Shown: one piece after another, positions 17,501 through 23,628 of the stretch
Position numbering within the stretch: position 1 is the first letter of the stretch
How the letters are laid out: every line of letters starts with the position of its first letter
Source: a virus
Reading direction: 5' to 3' (one strand)
DNA: 23,628 bases
Virus record (IMG/VR): IMGVR_UViG_3300025101_000196
Span: 1-23,628 of that record
Program-made: the position numbers and the translations under genes
The notes under the pieces: model-generated
Database searches by the model: none
The model's input: the letters and a program-made list of their open reading frames with translations, nothing else
What the model was told of the DNA's origin: nothing

Positions 17501-20125
17501 GGCTCTTTTATAAATCTGAGCCGATGTTGTAAACACTCTATTACCAAAATTCATAGGCTTGCCTACAATAGAATCTCTTATCTTAAAGCTTTCAATACCA
17601 TCGCCGAATGCTATACAGTTATAAAAGCCTGTATCAATTATTGCATCTTGCGGTGTTACGTTTGCAGCGTTTTGAAAGTTAACAACTTGGTTCTGAACAT
17701 TACCTGTGTGTTGCCCTAGTGAATCTATATCAAAAGACAAATCGTTTTCATACCATATATCTGGAGAAGCATCTGTTGGTATTGTTTCAAATACGCAAGT
17801 GGAACTTGCTCGTATAACTTCAATTTGTAAACTTACACGAGACGTGGCATTATCGGCAGATCCACAAGCGCTTGTTCCTGTTGCCATTAAATATTGTTTT
17901 CCAGTAGCCGTATTTTTATAAAACCTCCAATAGTTTACTGTCTCCGCTGCATCAATAATTGAATTACCTACATTTACAACAAACGGAGGAACATCGTTTA
18001 CGTTTGATGTAGTGTATGCGGTGCTATTAAAACTGTTGGTTGTATCAGGAAAACTACAAGTTCCTCTTGGCCATCCGTTACATGACTCACCATTATTAAG
18101 TAAAGATGCTACATTATCATTTATAAAAAAATCTTCAAAATCTGAGAATTCTCTAGTTGCTGTAAGATTTAATAATAATTTATATGATCTTTCTTCACAC
18201 GCTGTGCTTCGTCCTCTTCGAGTATTACTGTATGTAATTTTTATGCGACTACCTGCGGGGATAGTGTAAACCTCGTCCGTTAAAGGTGATGTCAATCCTC
18301 CATTTGATACTGTAACAGGGAAACTTACAACAGGATAATAGTTGGCTTGTTTTGCAGTCCAAACTTTTGCTGGAAATGAAACAAAGTTTCCACCAGGATC
18401 CTCATTAGTGGTAGCCGAAAAGTTATTAGGGTTTAACTTCATGTATGGCCCAGAAGGAATCTCTATAGTTGCGTTGGCCACTAAAGGATCCTTAATAGTT
18501 AAAAAGTTTTTTTCTTTAACTTCTTTTTCTAAAACAGTTGTAAATACACAAGTTGATAATGATCCATCATTGTCACGTTTTACAATAAGCCTATCACCTG
18601 CGTTTACCTTCTGTGCATTTTCCCCTTCTAATAAAAAGTATACTGCATTACCATCGGGCTCCTCATAGAATATGTTTGTGTAGATGGTTTCGTAATTATC
18701 TCTGTCAGCTTTTATTACAAACTTGTATCTCTCTGCCCAATATGGAGCTATTTGTGCGGGTATAATTCCACCGCCAGGAATGGTTACTTGTATTTTATTT
18801 ATAAGATTTGAGTTGGAGCATGGTACGCTAACCGTATCAAACTGACTAATTTGTGCAGTAGACGATCTGCCAAACTCGTCCATATAAACAATACCAATCT
18901 GATATCCACGATTACTATGTAAACTATAGTTGTTTGTAGTCTCTCTATAAGAAACGGTACCAGCTGTTACCTCATAGTATTCATAAAATGTTTGAGTTGG
19001 AACACCTATATTATCTACAAACTGCATTGCAGGAAACTGTAAGCCTATCTCTGTACTGTTCGCGCTAGTATATATTTGAATAGGCTGATCTACAGCACTT
19101 ATACCACTTGCTTTTTTATAATACGCATCTAGTTGATTTGGTATTTCACAATTAAAAACGTCTGTAAAGGTAGAGCCTGTACAAGAGTTTGCTACTGTTG
19201 AAATAGTTGTTGCACTACCAATCTTTGCTACAAAATCAGGATCTGTGGCTAAATTAAATACTGAGCTAAAGTCTTGCTGTAGTATGTATGTGAAATTAAG
19301 ATTTTTATCAGTGGTAGTATCTGTCGGAAAAGGAGTGTTACCGCTAAATGAATTGTGCAAAATAGATATATCAAACTCTATAGAGGCTCCTTTTACTAGC
19401 TTAGTTCCTTCTAAATCAAAATTAAATCTTGCATTTGGTTTATTAATCCATCCATCAATTACGTACTGTGCATCTGCTTGAGAAAATGGTAGTGTTTCAG
19501 CACCCACCTCACTTGTTTCCAAAGTAGTGCTATAATTAAATTGAACTGCATCGTTGAATTTATCAACTAAATTATATGACTCAACATAGTTACCGTAAAA
19601 CAAACGGTTACCCATTATTGTTTGAGCTTGAGCTTTTAGAGGAACGTTATCGTACAACCTAAGAATCTCAGTCTCAGGTAATACAGTAAATATTTTTTGA
19701 TTGTCAAAAACAAATGTAGCTATATCATTGTCAGCTAATCCTAAATCTAATTTATTTAGTTTTTCTACAACCCTAATTACAGGGTTGTCCATTTCTTTAA
19801 ATAATATCTCAACGTCTTTGACTAATGGACCTCCTGTATTATAAGATAAAGTAACCGCATTCATTACATTGAGCATTCCCTCATTTAAAAATGTGCTTAT
19901 GTCAAATTGAAAATTACCAGCAATAAATGCAGGGTCACTAAACTGTGAAGTTGCCGAATACTCTCCGTCTGCATATTGATAACGATACGCAAAACAAATG
20001 AACCTGTCTTGTAAATAAGTATTGTCGCCATTATTTTTAAATGGTACAATAGTAGGCGCTTCTATCGGAGGCTTTTTTATAACCAGTAAAGATTCTGCGG
20101 TAAATTGATCTATATATGCAGCCAT
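14534..20125 (-). CDS. tail nozzle/stabilization protein, main part, with C-terminal adhesin extension
   Basis: This 1863-residue protein starts I-D-Q-F-T-A-E-S-L-L-V-I-K-K-P-P and has F-A-Y-R-Y-Q-Y-A-D-G-E-Y-S (about 45-57), D-K-I-S-Y-V-L-Q-G-K (about 930), A-R-D-E-E-F-G-I-S-N-N-P-E-S-F (about 960), D-K-F-F-T-D-A-K-R-G and G-G-Y-D-P-Y-M-N-E-Y (about 1035). From memory these are hallmark motifs of tail stabilization (P22 gp10/T7 gp12-like nozzle) proteins of crAss-like and related phages. From ~1055 the protein turns modular: an Ig-like domain, an I-W-D-Y-R-type beta domain (about 1200-1345), a domain with P-D-K-F-I-V and N-T-G-Y-R-G (1385-1485), a Pro-Thr linker (1487-1527), a second short Pro-rich hinge (about 1632-1649) and Gly/Ser/Asn/Tyr-rich terminal modules to 1863. 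The usual N-terminal part is on the preceding gene (1-base gap). It is probably nozzle plus receptor-binding arm. Confidence 0.8.
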   Translation of the reverse strand: MAAYIDQFTAESLLVIKKPPIEAPTIVPFKNNGDNTYLQDRFICFAYRYQYADGEYSATSQFSDPAFIAGNFQFDISTFLNEGMLNVMNAVTLSYNTGGPLVKDVEILFKEMDNPVIRVVEKLNKLDLGLADNDIATFVFDNQKIFTVLPETEILRLYDNVPLKAQAQTIMGNRLFYGNYVESYNLVDKFNDAVQFNYSTTLETSEVGAETLPFSQADAQYVIDGWINKPNARFNFDLEGTKLVKGASIEFDISILHNSFSGNTPFPTDTTTDKNLNFTYILQQDFSSVFNLATDPDFVAKIGSATTISTVANSCTGSTFTDVFNCEIPNQLDAYYKKASGISAVDQPIQIYTSANSTEIGLQFPAMQFVDNIGVPTQTFYEYYEVTAGTVSYRETTNNYSLHSNRGYQIGIVYMDEFGRSSTAQISQFDTVSVPCSNSNLINKIQVTIPGGGIIPAQIAPYWAERYKFVIKADRDNYETIYTNIFYEEPDGNAVYFLLEGENAQKVNAGDRLIVKRDNDGSLSTCVFTTVLEKEVKEKNFLTIKDPLVANATIEIPSGPYMKLNPNNFSATTNEDPGGNFVSFPAKVWTAKQANYYPVVSFPVTVSNGGLTSPLTDEVYTIPAGSRIKITYSNTRRGRSTACEERSYKLLLNLTATREFSDFEDFFINDNVASLLNNGESCNGWPRGTCSFPDTTNSFNSTAYTTSNVNDVPPFVVNVGNSIIDAAETVNYWRFYKNTATGKQYLMATGTSACGSADNATSRVSLQIEVIRASSTCVFETIPTDASPDIWYENDLSFDIDSLGQHTGNVQNQVVNFQNAANVTPQDAIIDTGFYNCIAFGDGIESFKIRDSIVGKPMNFGNRVFTTSAQIYKRAHRFADLTYSGVFNDESNVNKLNEFNLGLANFKPLEDIYGPIQKLHARRTDILTFQEDKISYVLQGKDILTDAGGGGTLTSVPTVLGQQIARDEEFGISNNPESFAVYGNDKFFTDAKRGAVLQLKGGEVGPEVLAVISEVGMRGWFRDFFIDTIGNQKLGGYDPYMNEYVLASNGENIAGFTNCLPCGVTENVVVNPAAETIYCVNVTENVGNVAINYVIPNSYEDDIFSESGTGNEQLVTEQGIDIGTEGTTTGVGYTIKAIYNNVEHTTGLVYVSGTLTINKNSVEATQVTLIVTTNSLVSDTIQITTECPIQNILTIYNIALTSASDAGLSIHNQYSWTDNIFSSPLHSSLVTFASSTNNPIVSQYESVSGVIGTGVIPNQGALVNMISNKILSDNFNFNTSLNKFRYLRTNTLYPNDTSSINLLLGASDEATPIVTSGNKFSAEFAMPNNVGDILYMIWDYRQPTEIFLNQGVSAYDACCNGQPLGPTINCNTVQGGGYAYPDIRNVDLGTGTGTVELSYAALGEPDKFIVEFDGVEVINTGYRGNSSQQGDLNAALANLGQPAETIQGVGTGTASFTKSTATTTATVKVFAPISNSTWQYTLGCPGGVATPTPTPTVTPTPTPTVTPYVPTPTPTATPTPTPTVTPLANTLPFYPSNTGGGTNPSSGYSTASGACNGQVASNFQTAYFTQNVTSWQDVVNNNLIIYTTPTFNVPYNGFDTYFKTAYPPNTGQTFLLGGDPSGNYGQVSNLSTCSPPPTPTANPSPVAWYLNGGEQNGFTNKSDSCNYNVASGAFMYLFYSPGGGSPVNIQSTADLDFAYSNNYAVIAYTDALQQNTFNGSDAGTGLPMYYGSALQTSGAPGLKFYIGANGIVNFIGSSYYETCLQEFTMTAYNYFWTTSSNACTNGSSSPTQTFYHTGNTSCLSLNDIVYVDTAKKQKLSDVAPISGGTGSGLYWYQPSPCGSGNGQSARININSTVNNLSNC
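15548..15666 (-). repeat. Pro-Thr codon repeat with a perfect 24-base tandem duplication
   Basis: This is the most regular of the three Pro-Thr tracts (residues ~1487-1527 of the nozzle protein). It contains an exact tandem duplication of 24 bases, 15607-15630 and 15631-15654, each adding an eight-residue P-T-P-T-P-T-V-T-type unit. The perfect identity suggests recent copy-number change by slippage or recombination. Confidence 0.9.
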
Positions 20126-20126
20126 G

Positions 20127-21173
20127 TTAACTAGTTAATGTATAAGTTACTTGATCCGTTAAAGTTAATCCGTTTATTATTACAGTGCCCCCCGATTCAG
20201 GATTTTGTGTATCACCGTTCCCATCTGTATATGAAAAAATTGAAGGCGTGTAGTTTGCCGTAAAAGTTCCTGTAGAACCATCATCACCTTTTATTGATCC
20301 AGCTATGGCGGATGCGCCTGGATTTGAAATAGTGTCAGCATTTATTAAATTAATTGTAGATGTTCCCGAATTTGTGTTAGTTGAAAATTGAGTGAGTGCT
20401 AAGCCTTGAGCAAAGTTGGAACCTTGTATACCATAACCTTTTGTAATAGGCAACCCCAAATTATCTGTATAACAATCTACACCAGGTAAAGGTATTTGAT
20501 TTAAACTTGGGCTTACACCTTGACCAAAACCTGACAATGGATTTGGACAACCCAACAACGTACCTCGATGAAATCCTATAAACTCTGTGCCTGCCACTAA
20601 TAATGATTCAGCCTTAAATTTCCACAAAGCTGCAATAGGCCCTGGAGGATTACCATCTAGCAATGGCTCTTTGTAAGAACGATTAACGTTTATAAATCTA
20701 GGTGCATTTAAGTTGTCAGTAAAAAAAAGTAATTCACCAATAATATTTATACCTGTTATTAGATTCTGTGGATTAAAATTAAGAGTTGTATTTATACCGC
20801 TGCCGTCATCCGTACTAACTACATGATATGTTACTTGCGCTGTTTTAGTATCAAAAGATACAATCATATCACATTTACCTGTATCGGCCAAAGTAAAATT
20901 TGGATCATGCACAAACCAATATATGGTTTCATTTGCACTATCTTGAAAAGCCCCGATACATCTAGCTTTAGGACTTAACGCTTGTTTATCTAAAAAGAAT
21001 AGCGCGCTAAGTTGAGAGTTACCTTTGGTGTTTTCTACTGAACCTATTTCGGATGCCTCAGTAGAACCAAGCCTTACATTTAAAGCATCTTCATATTCGC
21101 CATTAGGTATAAGCCTTTCATCAAGGCTTTTATTCATACGGCCTGCAATAAAATTTCTTTGCGATTTTGCCAT
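20127..21173 (-). CDS. tail nozzle/stabilization protein, N-terminal part on a separate gene
   Basis: This 348-residue protein has N-F-I-A-G-R-M-N-K-S-L-D-E-R-L-I-P (about 6-22), G-E-Y-E-D-A-L-N-V-R, S-V-E-N-T-K-G-N and, later, L-L-F-F-T-D-N-L-N-A-P-R-F-I-N (about 150-165). From memory this is the conserved start of Bacteroidetes-phage tail stabilization proteins, where the chain would normally run on into the I-D-Q-F-T-A-E-S-L-L-V-I-K-K-P-P segment that here begins the next gene. Instead ~180 extra Gly/Ser/Thr/Asn-rich residues follow and the frame stops one base before the next ATG. ATG overlaps the previous TAA by one base (TAATG), so this gene is translationally coupled to the ring-protein gene. 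The two halves probably assemble together at the portal-distal tail. Confidence 0.8.
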   Translation of the reverse strand: MAKSQRNFIAGRMNKSLDERLIPNGEYEDALNVRLGSTEASEIGSVENTKGNSQLSALFFLDKQALSPKARCIGAFQDSANETIYWFVHDPNFTLADTGKCDMIVSFDTKTAQVTYHVVSTDDGSGINTTLNFNPQNLITGINIIGELLFFTDNLNAPRFINVNRSYKEPLLDGNPPGPIAALWKFKAESLLVAGTEFIGFHRGTLLGCPNPLSGFGQGVSPSLNQIPLPGVDCYTDNLGLPITKGYGIQGSNFAQGLALTQFSTNTNSGTSTINLINADTISNPGASAIAGSIKGDDGSTGTFTANYTPSIFSYTDGNGDTQNPESGGTVIINGLTLTDQVTYTLTS

Positions 21174-22087
21174 TACTTAATCCACTTATTCTCTCCTCTT
21201 AAGTTCATTAACAACCTACCAGGATGAATATCACTTAATCGGATTTTTGCATTTCTTAATAACGCTGATTTATCTTTTCGTGCTCTGTTTATTATGTACT
21301 CTTGAACACCAAATTTATTATTTAATAACGCATATTTTATATATGCGTATATGTAATCTTCAAATAGTTTATTCACACTTATTTTTGAATCGTCTCCATT
21401 TTCCATACCATCAGATATGTATTCTAAAATACATTCTTGATTAGCCATAGTAGAATCAAAATTTATTACACCTGCTTTTTTATCAATAGTAAAAGTAGGA
21501 TTCATGTTTGCTGTTTCAGTATTTAGTCCATAACGAGCTCCTATGTATGTGTCGTAATAATCTTCATTAAAAGGAGGCATATCCACTCCCTCCATCCTTG
21601 CTTGATTGAGATAGATACTGTTTAGAGCACCGTCTTGTCTAGCTGTATCTAATGAGGAGGTTTTGGTATTAACATTACCGCTGCCGTCATATGTAAACGT
21701 TGCAGTTGCGGATTGCACATACGAGAGAGCAGATTGAACTTGAATGTTTTCAACAAGAGGAAATATAGTGTTGTCTTTAAATAGAGATACACGGACCCAA
21801 TTAACAAAATCGGAGGGTAAAACAAATCTTAAATCAGAATAAACTGTAAGCTGTAAAGATTTAATTTCTTTGAATGCATCATAATTTAGTTCTTGAACAC
21901 CTCTTTTGGCGTGAAACAATATCTTATACCTTTCCTCGTTATTAATAAGAGAGTGGTTTCCATTGTACATTAACAAAAAGTTTGTAACTATATCTGCGAG
22001 ACTTACATATTGATAAGAACCCCAATTTTCATTAGTGGGGTTTATGTTATCATTAGTGTAATATTTTTCCTGATTTATGTATGCCAT
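21173..22087 (-). CDS. head-tail connector / ring protein, 304 aa
   Basis: This is a 304-residue soluble protein with Y-V-S-L-A-D-I-V-T-N-F (about 27-37), H-A-K-R-G-V-Q-E-L-N-Y-D (about 59-70), S-D-L-R-F-V-L-P-S-D-F-V-N-W-V (about 83-97) and a basic C-terminus, A-K-I-R-L-S-D-I-H-P-G-R-L-L-M. I recall this pattern from a conserved protein next to the stabilization protein in Flavobacteria and crAss-like podoviruses, usually called tail tubular or ring protein. It lies 2 bases after the 330-residue gene and shares one base with the nozzle N-part gene. The role as a ring below the portal is inferred from neighbours and recalled similarity. Confidence 0.75.
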   Translation of the reverse strand: MAYINQEKYYTNDNINPTNENWGSYQYVSLADIVTNFLLMYNGNHSLINNEERYKILFHAKRGVQELNYDAFKEIKSLQLTVYSDLRFVLPSDFVNWVRVSLFKDNTIFPLVENIQVQSALSYVQSATATFTYDGSGNVNTKTSSLDTARQDGALNSIYLNQARMEGVDMPPFNEDYYDTYIGARYGLNTETANMNPTFTIDKKAGVINFDSTMANQECILEYISDGMENGDDSKISVNKLFEDYIYAYIKYALLNNKFGVQEYIINRARKDKSALLRNAKIRLSDIHPGRLLMNLRGENKWIK

Positions 22088-22089
22088 AA

Positions 22090-23082
22090 TTATTGTTCTT
22101 GATTTTGTGTCTGTTCTTCAACTTGTCCAAATTTAAATACGTCTCCCTCTCTGATTGATATACCTGCGTATTGTAATATTTTAGATACTAGATCATTCCC
22201 ATCGTCTAATGGTAATTCAAAGTCTTGATAATCAGGTTGACTCTGATCGAATACTGGATCTCCATTTGATATAGTGGTAAAAGTCCACTTAGGGTCTTTT
22301 GGATACCTTATGTATTGTGCAACCACTTGCCCCATGTTAGATACTAATGATGGGCTTAAAGTTATACTATTACCTTCTTGCGTGTAAGCAGGATATGTAA
22401 TGTTTGGCTGCGTAAGCATGGAATTGTTTAATAAAGTAATCTTACTATTATTTACTAGTTCTGCTTCAGCCGTTAAATTAGATTTTAAGTATATACTGTA
22501 ATTTTTTCCTGTAGAAGTTATAGCTGTTGTGTTTACATTCAAAGTGTTTGCATCTACAAATCCTGTTATTAATGCTGTGGTAACTACATTGTTATTTAAC
22601 ACAATAGACACAACTCCTCCGACCATGCTTGCAGTAAAAGTAGCTGTTGCATCAATTAATTGATTTCCTGCACTAGCCGCAGCTGTTCCTGTATTTATAC
22701 CACTTGCTGTAAGAGTATTGTATATTAAAACCTTGTTTATTAAATAATAATCTGTTCCTGTAGTTGCCTTCGTAGGCATTGTGTATACATTAGCAAGACC
22801 TGATGGTGAAACTGCTGTGGATGTTGTATATGTTTGTGCTAGAGTTGCTGTTTCAGAAAAAAAATCTATAACTTCTTCATAACCTTTTTTTATATCAGCA
22901 TATCCAGTTCCCGATAATCTAGCATTTTCTTCATTAATCTGTTGATTATATTGAAAAAAATATTCATCAAATAAATCTAGTTGTGCTTGTTTAGCGAAAA
23001 GGTTAAAATCGTTAGGAGATAAGTATCCGTAATTATTTTTATTAATAATCGCTAAGACAGTATTTCTAACAGAATTTATCAT
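22090..23082 (-). CDS. head-tail connector / ring protein, 330 aa
   Basis: This is a 330-residue protein when started at ATG 23082 (M-I-N-S-V-R-N-T-V-L). The frame extends six codons further to a TTG at 23100, but that TTG is part of the promoter -7 box, so ATG is preferred. The N-terminal ~75 residues are helical (N-N-Y-G-Y-L-S-P-N-D-F-N-L-F-A-K-Q-A-Q-L-D-L-F), a pattern I recall from Bacteroidetes-podovirus connector proteins. The middle is Thr/Val/Asn-rich and beta-like. The end has V-A-Q-Y-I-R-Y-P-K-D-P-K-W and an acidic/Gln-rich tail. No Shine-Dalgarno is present. It is the first gene after the terminator/promoter at 23098-23142 and is followed two bases later by the second ring protein. 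Confidence 0.75.
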   Translation of the reverse strand: MINSVRNTVLAIINKNNYGYLSPNDFNLFAKQAQLDLFDEYFFQYNQQINEENARLSGTGYADIKKGYEEVIDFFSETATLAQTYTTSTAVSPSGLANVYTMPTKATTGTDYYLINKVLIYNTLTASGINTGTAAASAGNQLIDATATFTASMVGGVVSIVLNNNVVTTALITGFVDANTLNVNTTAITSTGKNYSIYLKSNLTAEAELVNNSKITLLNNSMLTQPNITYPAYTQEGNSITLSPSLVSNMGQVVAQYIRYPKDPKWTFTTISNGDPVFDQSQPDYQDFELPLDDGNDLVSKILQYAGISIREGDVFKFGQVEEQTQNQEQ

Positions 23083-23097
23083 TGTTATTCTTTTACA

Positions 23098-23126
23098 CAA
23101 AGATAAGTAAAAAAAAAAGAGGTCAA
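23098..23126 (-). promoter_or_regulatory. Bacteroidetes-type promoter for the connector-nozzle-fibre operon
   Basis: Read on the minus strand, TTG at 23126-23124 is followed after 18 bases by TATCTTTG at 23105-23098, matching the Bacteroidetes consensus (TTG, 17-23 bases, TAnnTTTG). Transcription would start about 10 bases before the ATG at 23082, giving a very short leader. It is the best promoter match in the window and would serve the genes from 23082 down to at least 9861. The -33 TTG lies in the loop-proximal 3' arm of the terminator hairpin. Confidence 0.7.
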
Positions 23127-23142
23127 TTTTTCATGACCTCTT
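23109..23142 (-). terminator. rho-independent terminator after the small virion-protein genes
   Basis: On the minus strand, AAGAGGTCA (23142-23134), an 8-base loop and TGACCTCTT (23125-23117) form a perfect 9-bp stem followed directly by an uninterrupted T run (to 23109). It lies 25 bases after the stop of the 80-residue gene and should end the transcript coming from the right edge. Confidence 0.9.
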
Positions 23143-23167
23143 CTTAGATTTTCGACTGAAACGAGTT

Positions 23168-23410
23168 TTATGAAATCGTTGTTATCGCTTGACTTAAAGT
23201 TACGTCAATGGTTGCGTTAGTATAACCTTGACCCCAAACACTTACAAGAGCAGCTTCGATAGCCGTTTTGTCTGCGGCAGTCATATTTCCTGAACCTGCT
23301 AAAGTTATTTGCTTATCACGATAGTTCAAAACAATATTGTTTGTAACTAATCCAACGTATAATACATCGCCTCCAAAAACATAATTTCCAATTACTAAAA
23401 ATTTATTCAT
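23168..23410 (-). CDS. small putative virion protein, 80 aa
   Basis: This 80-residue neutral protein has a beta-rich first half (F-L-V-I-G-N-Y-V-F-G-G-D-V-L-Y-V) then N-I-V-L-N-Y-R-D (25-32), a Gly/Ser turn, a helix (A-A-D-K-T-A-I-E-A-A-L) and an end with T-L-S-Q-A-I-T. The end of the neighbouring upstream gene has the same order of elements (D-I-V-I-D-Y-I-D, A-x-G-S, Q-A-D, A-L-S-Q), so the two look like tandem paralogues. It starts 12 bases after that gene and is the last gene before the terminator. Position suggests an abundant small capsid or tail component, such as a decoration protein, but that is inference. Confidence 0.7.
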   Translation of the reverse strand: MNKFLVIGNYVFGGDVLYVGLVTNNIVLNYRDKQITLAGSGNMTAADKTAIEAALVSVWGQGYTNATIDVTLSQAITTIS

Positions 23411-23422
23411 AATTTCTAAGAT

Positions 23423-23628
23423 TTAAAAGGTGAATGTAAAGGCGTTTACCGTTTGGCTCAAAGCCGGTATAACGTATAATACTTGAGTCCATTTCTCCTG
23501 TTGAGCACTTTTAATACCATCAAATACGATGTCTACGTCTGCTTGTACTAAGGCCGAGCCTGACGCAATTTTACTTTGAGAACCATCAATGTAATCGATT
23601 ACAATATCATCTGAACTATCTAAATAGC
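23423..23628 (-). CDS. small putative virion protein, C-terminal part (partial at right edge)
   Basis: The minus-strand frame is open from the right edge to TAA at 23425-23423, giving the last ~67 residues. They contain D-I-V-I-D-Y-I-D, then A-S-G-S, A-L-V-Q-A-D-V-D, E-K-W-T-Q-V-L-Y-V-I-P and end A-L-S-Q-T-V-N-A-F-T-F-T-F. It resembles the following 80-residue protein in the order and spacing of these elements (61 residues from the D/N-I-V motif to the end, against 56). The start is outside the window. Function unknown; probably a structural protein from context. Confidence 0.7.
   Translation of the reverse strand, partial: YLDSSDDIVIDYIDGSQSKIASGSALVQADVDIVFDGIKSAQQEKWTQVLYVIPALSQTVNAFTFTF

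Noticed and set aside
20126-20140. Sequencing frameshift or programmed frameshift joining the two nozzle genes
   Set aside because: Both relevant frames have a stop within ~12 bases of the junction and an ATG follows at once, with no slippery heptamer seen; reinitiation of a separate gene is simpler.
23083-23100. Six-codon N-terminal extension (TTG start) of the 330-residue connector protein
   Set aside because: The TTG is part of the TATCTTTG promoter box and would lie upstream of the expected transcription start; the ATG at 23082 with an A-rich leader is preferred.

Overview
This is a late-gene (virion morphogenesis) segment of a low-GC, podovirus-type phage. The likely host is a marine Bacteroidetes/Flavobacteriia-like bacterium; this is an inference. 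Three things support it. Upstream regions carry the Bacteroidetes -7 promoter box TAnnTTTG, once with a matching -33 TTG. Almost no gene on the minus strand has a Shine-Dalgarno sequence, and starts are instead preceded by A/T-rich leaders. The tail-nozzle, ring and internal proteins resemble, from memory, those of crAss-like and other Bacteroidetes podoviruses. No database search was possible.

Layout. At the left edge (1-765, plus strand) is the end of a VRR-NUC nuclease gene followed by three small, tightly overlapping genes, the last a 28-residue membrane peptide. All other main genes lie on the minus strand and read right to left. From the right edge: two small, apparently paralogous proteins (23423-23628, partial, and 23168-23410); a terminator whose 3' arm also supplies the -33 box of the next promoter (23098-23142); two connector/ring-type proteins (22090-23082, 21173-22087); a tail nozzle/stabilization protein apparently divided into two abutting genes (20127-21173 and 14534-20125), the second extended by adhesin-like modules; a Cys-rich fibre protein (13406-14527); two glycosyltransferase genes (12155-13384 and 9861-12158); a further fibre protein with what looks like the missing end of the nozzle protein (8427-9821); and three internal (ejection) proteins in the same order as T7 gp14-gp15-gp16 (7607-8386, 5933-7603, 755-5932).

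Two points stand out. First, three virion proteins contain mucin-like Pro-Thr linkers of about 40-58 residues, and the two glycosyltransferase genes lie between them. One glycosyltransferase resembles GT60, whose characterised eukaryotic members glycosylate Thr or hydroxyproline of polypeptides; the other looks like two GT32 domains fused to a beta-propeller. This suggests a phage-encoded system that O-glycosylates its own tail fibres. Second, inside the gene for the 1725-residue internal protein, on the same strand but in another frame, is a 63-codon ORF (4219-4410) whose first ~40 residues match the 'SKAQ...LPER' small phage protein family. It is a candidate nested gene. No tRNA, CRISPR array, integrase, insertion sequence, lysis enzyme or replication gene was seen, and no intergenic stretch reaches 300 bases.
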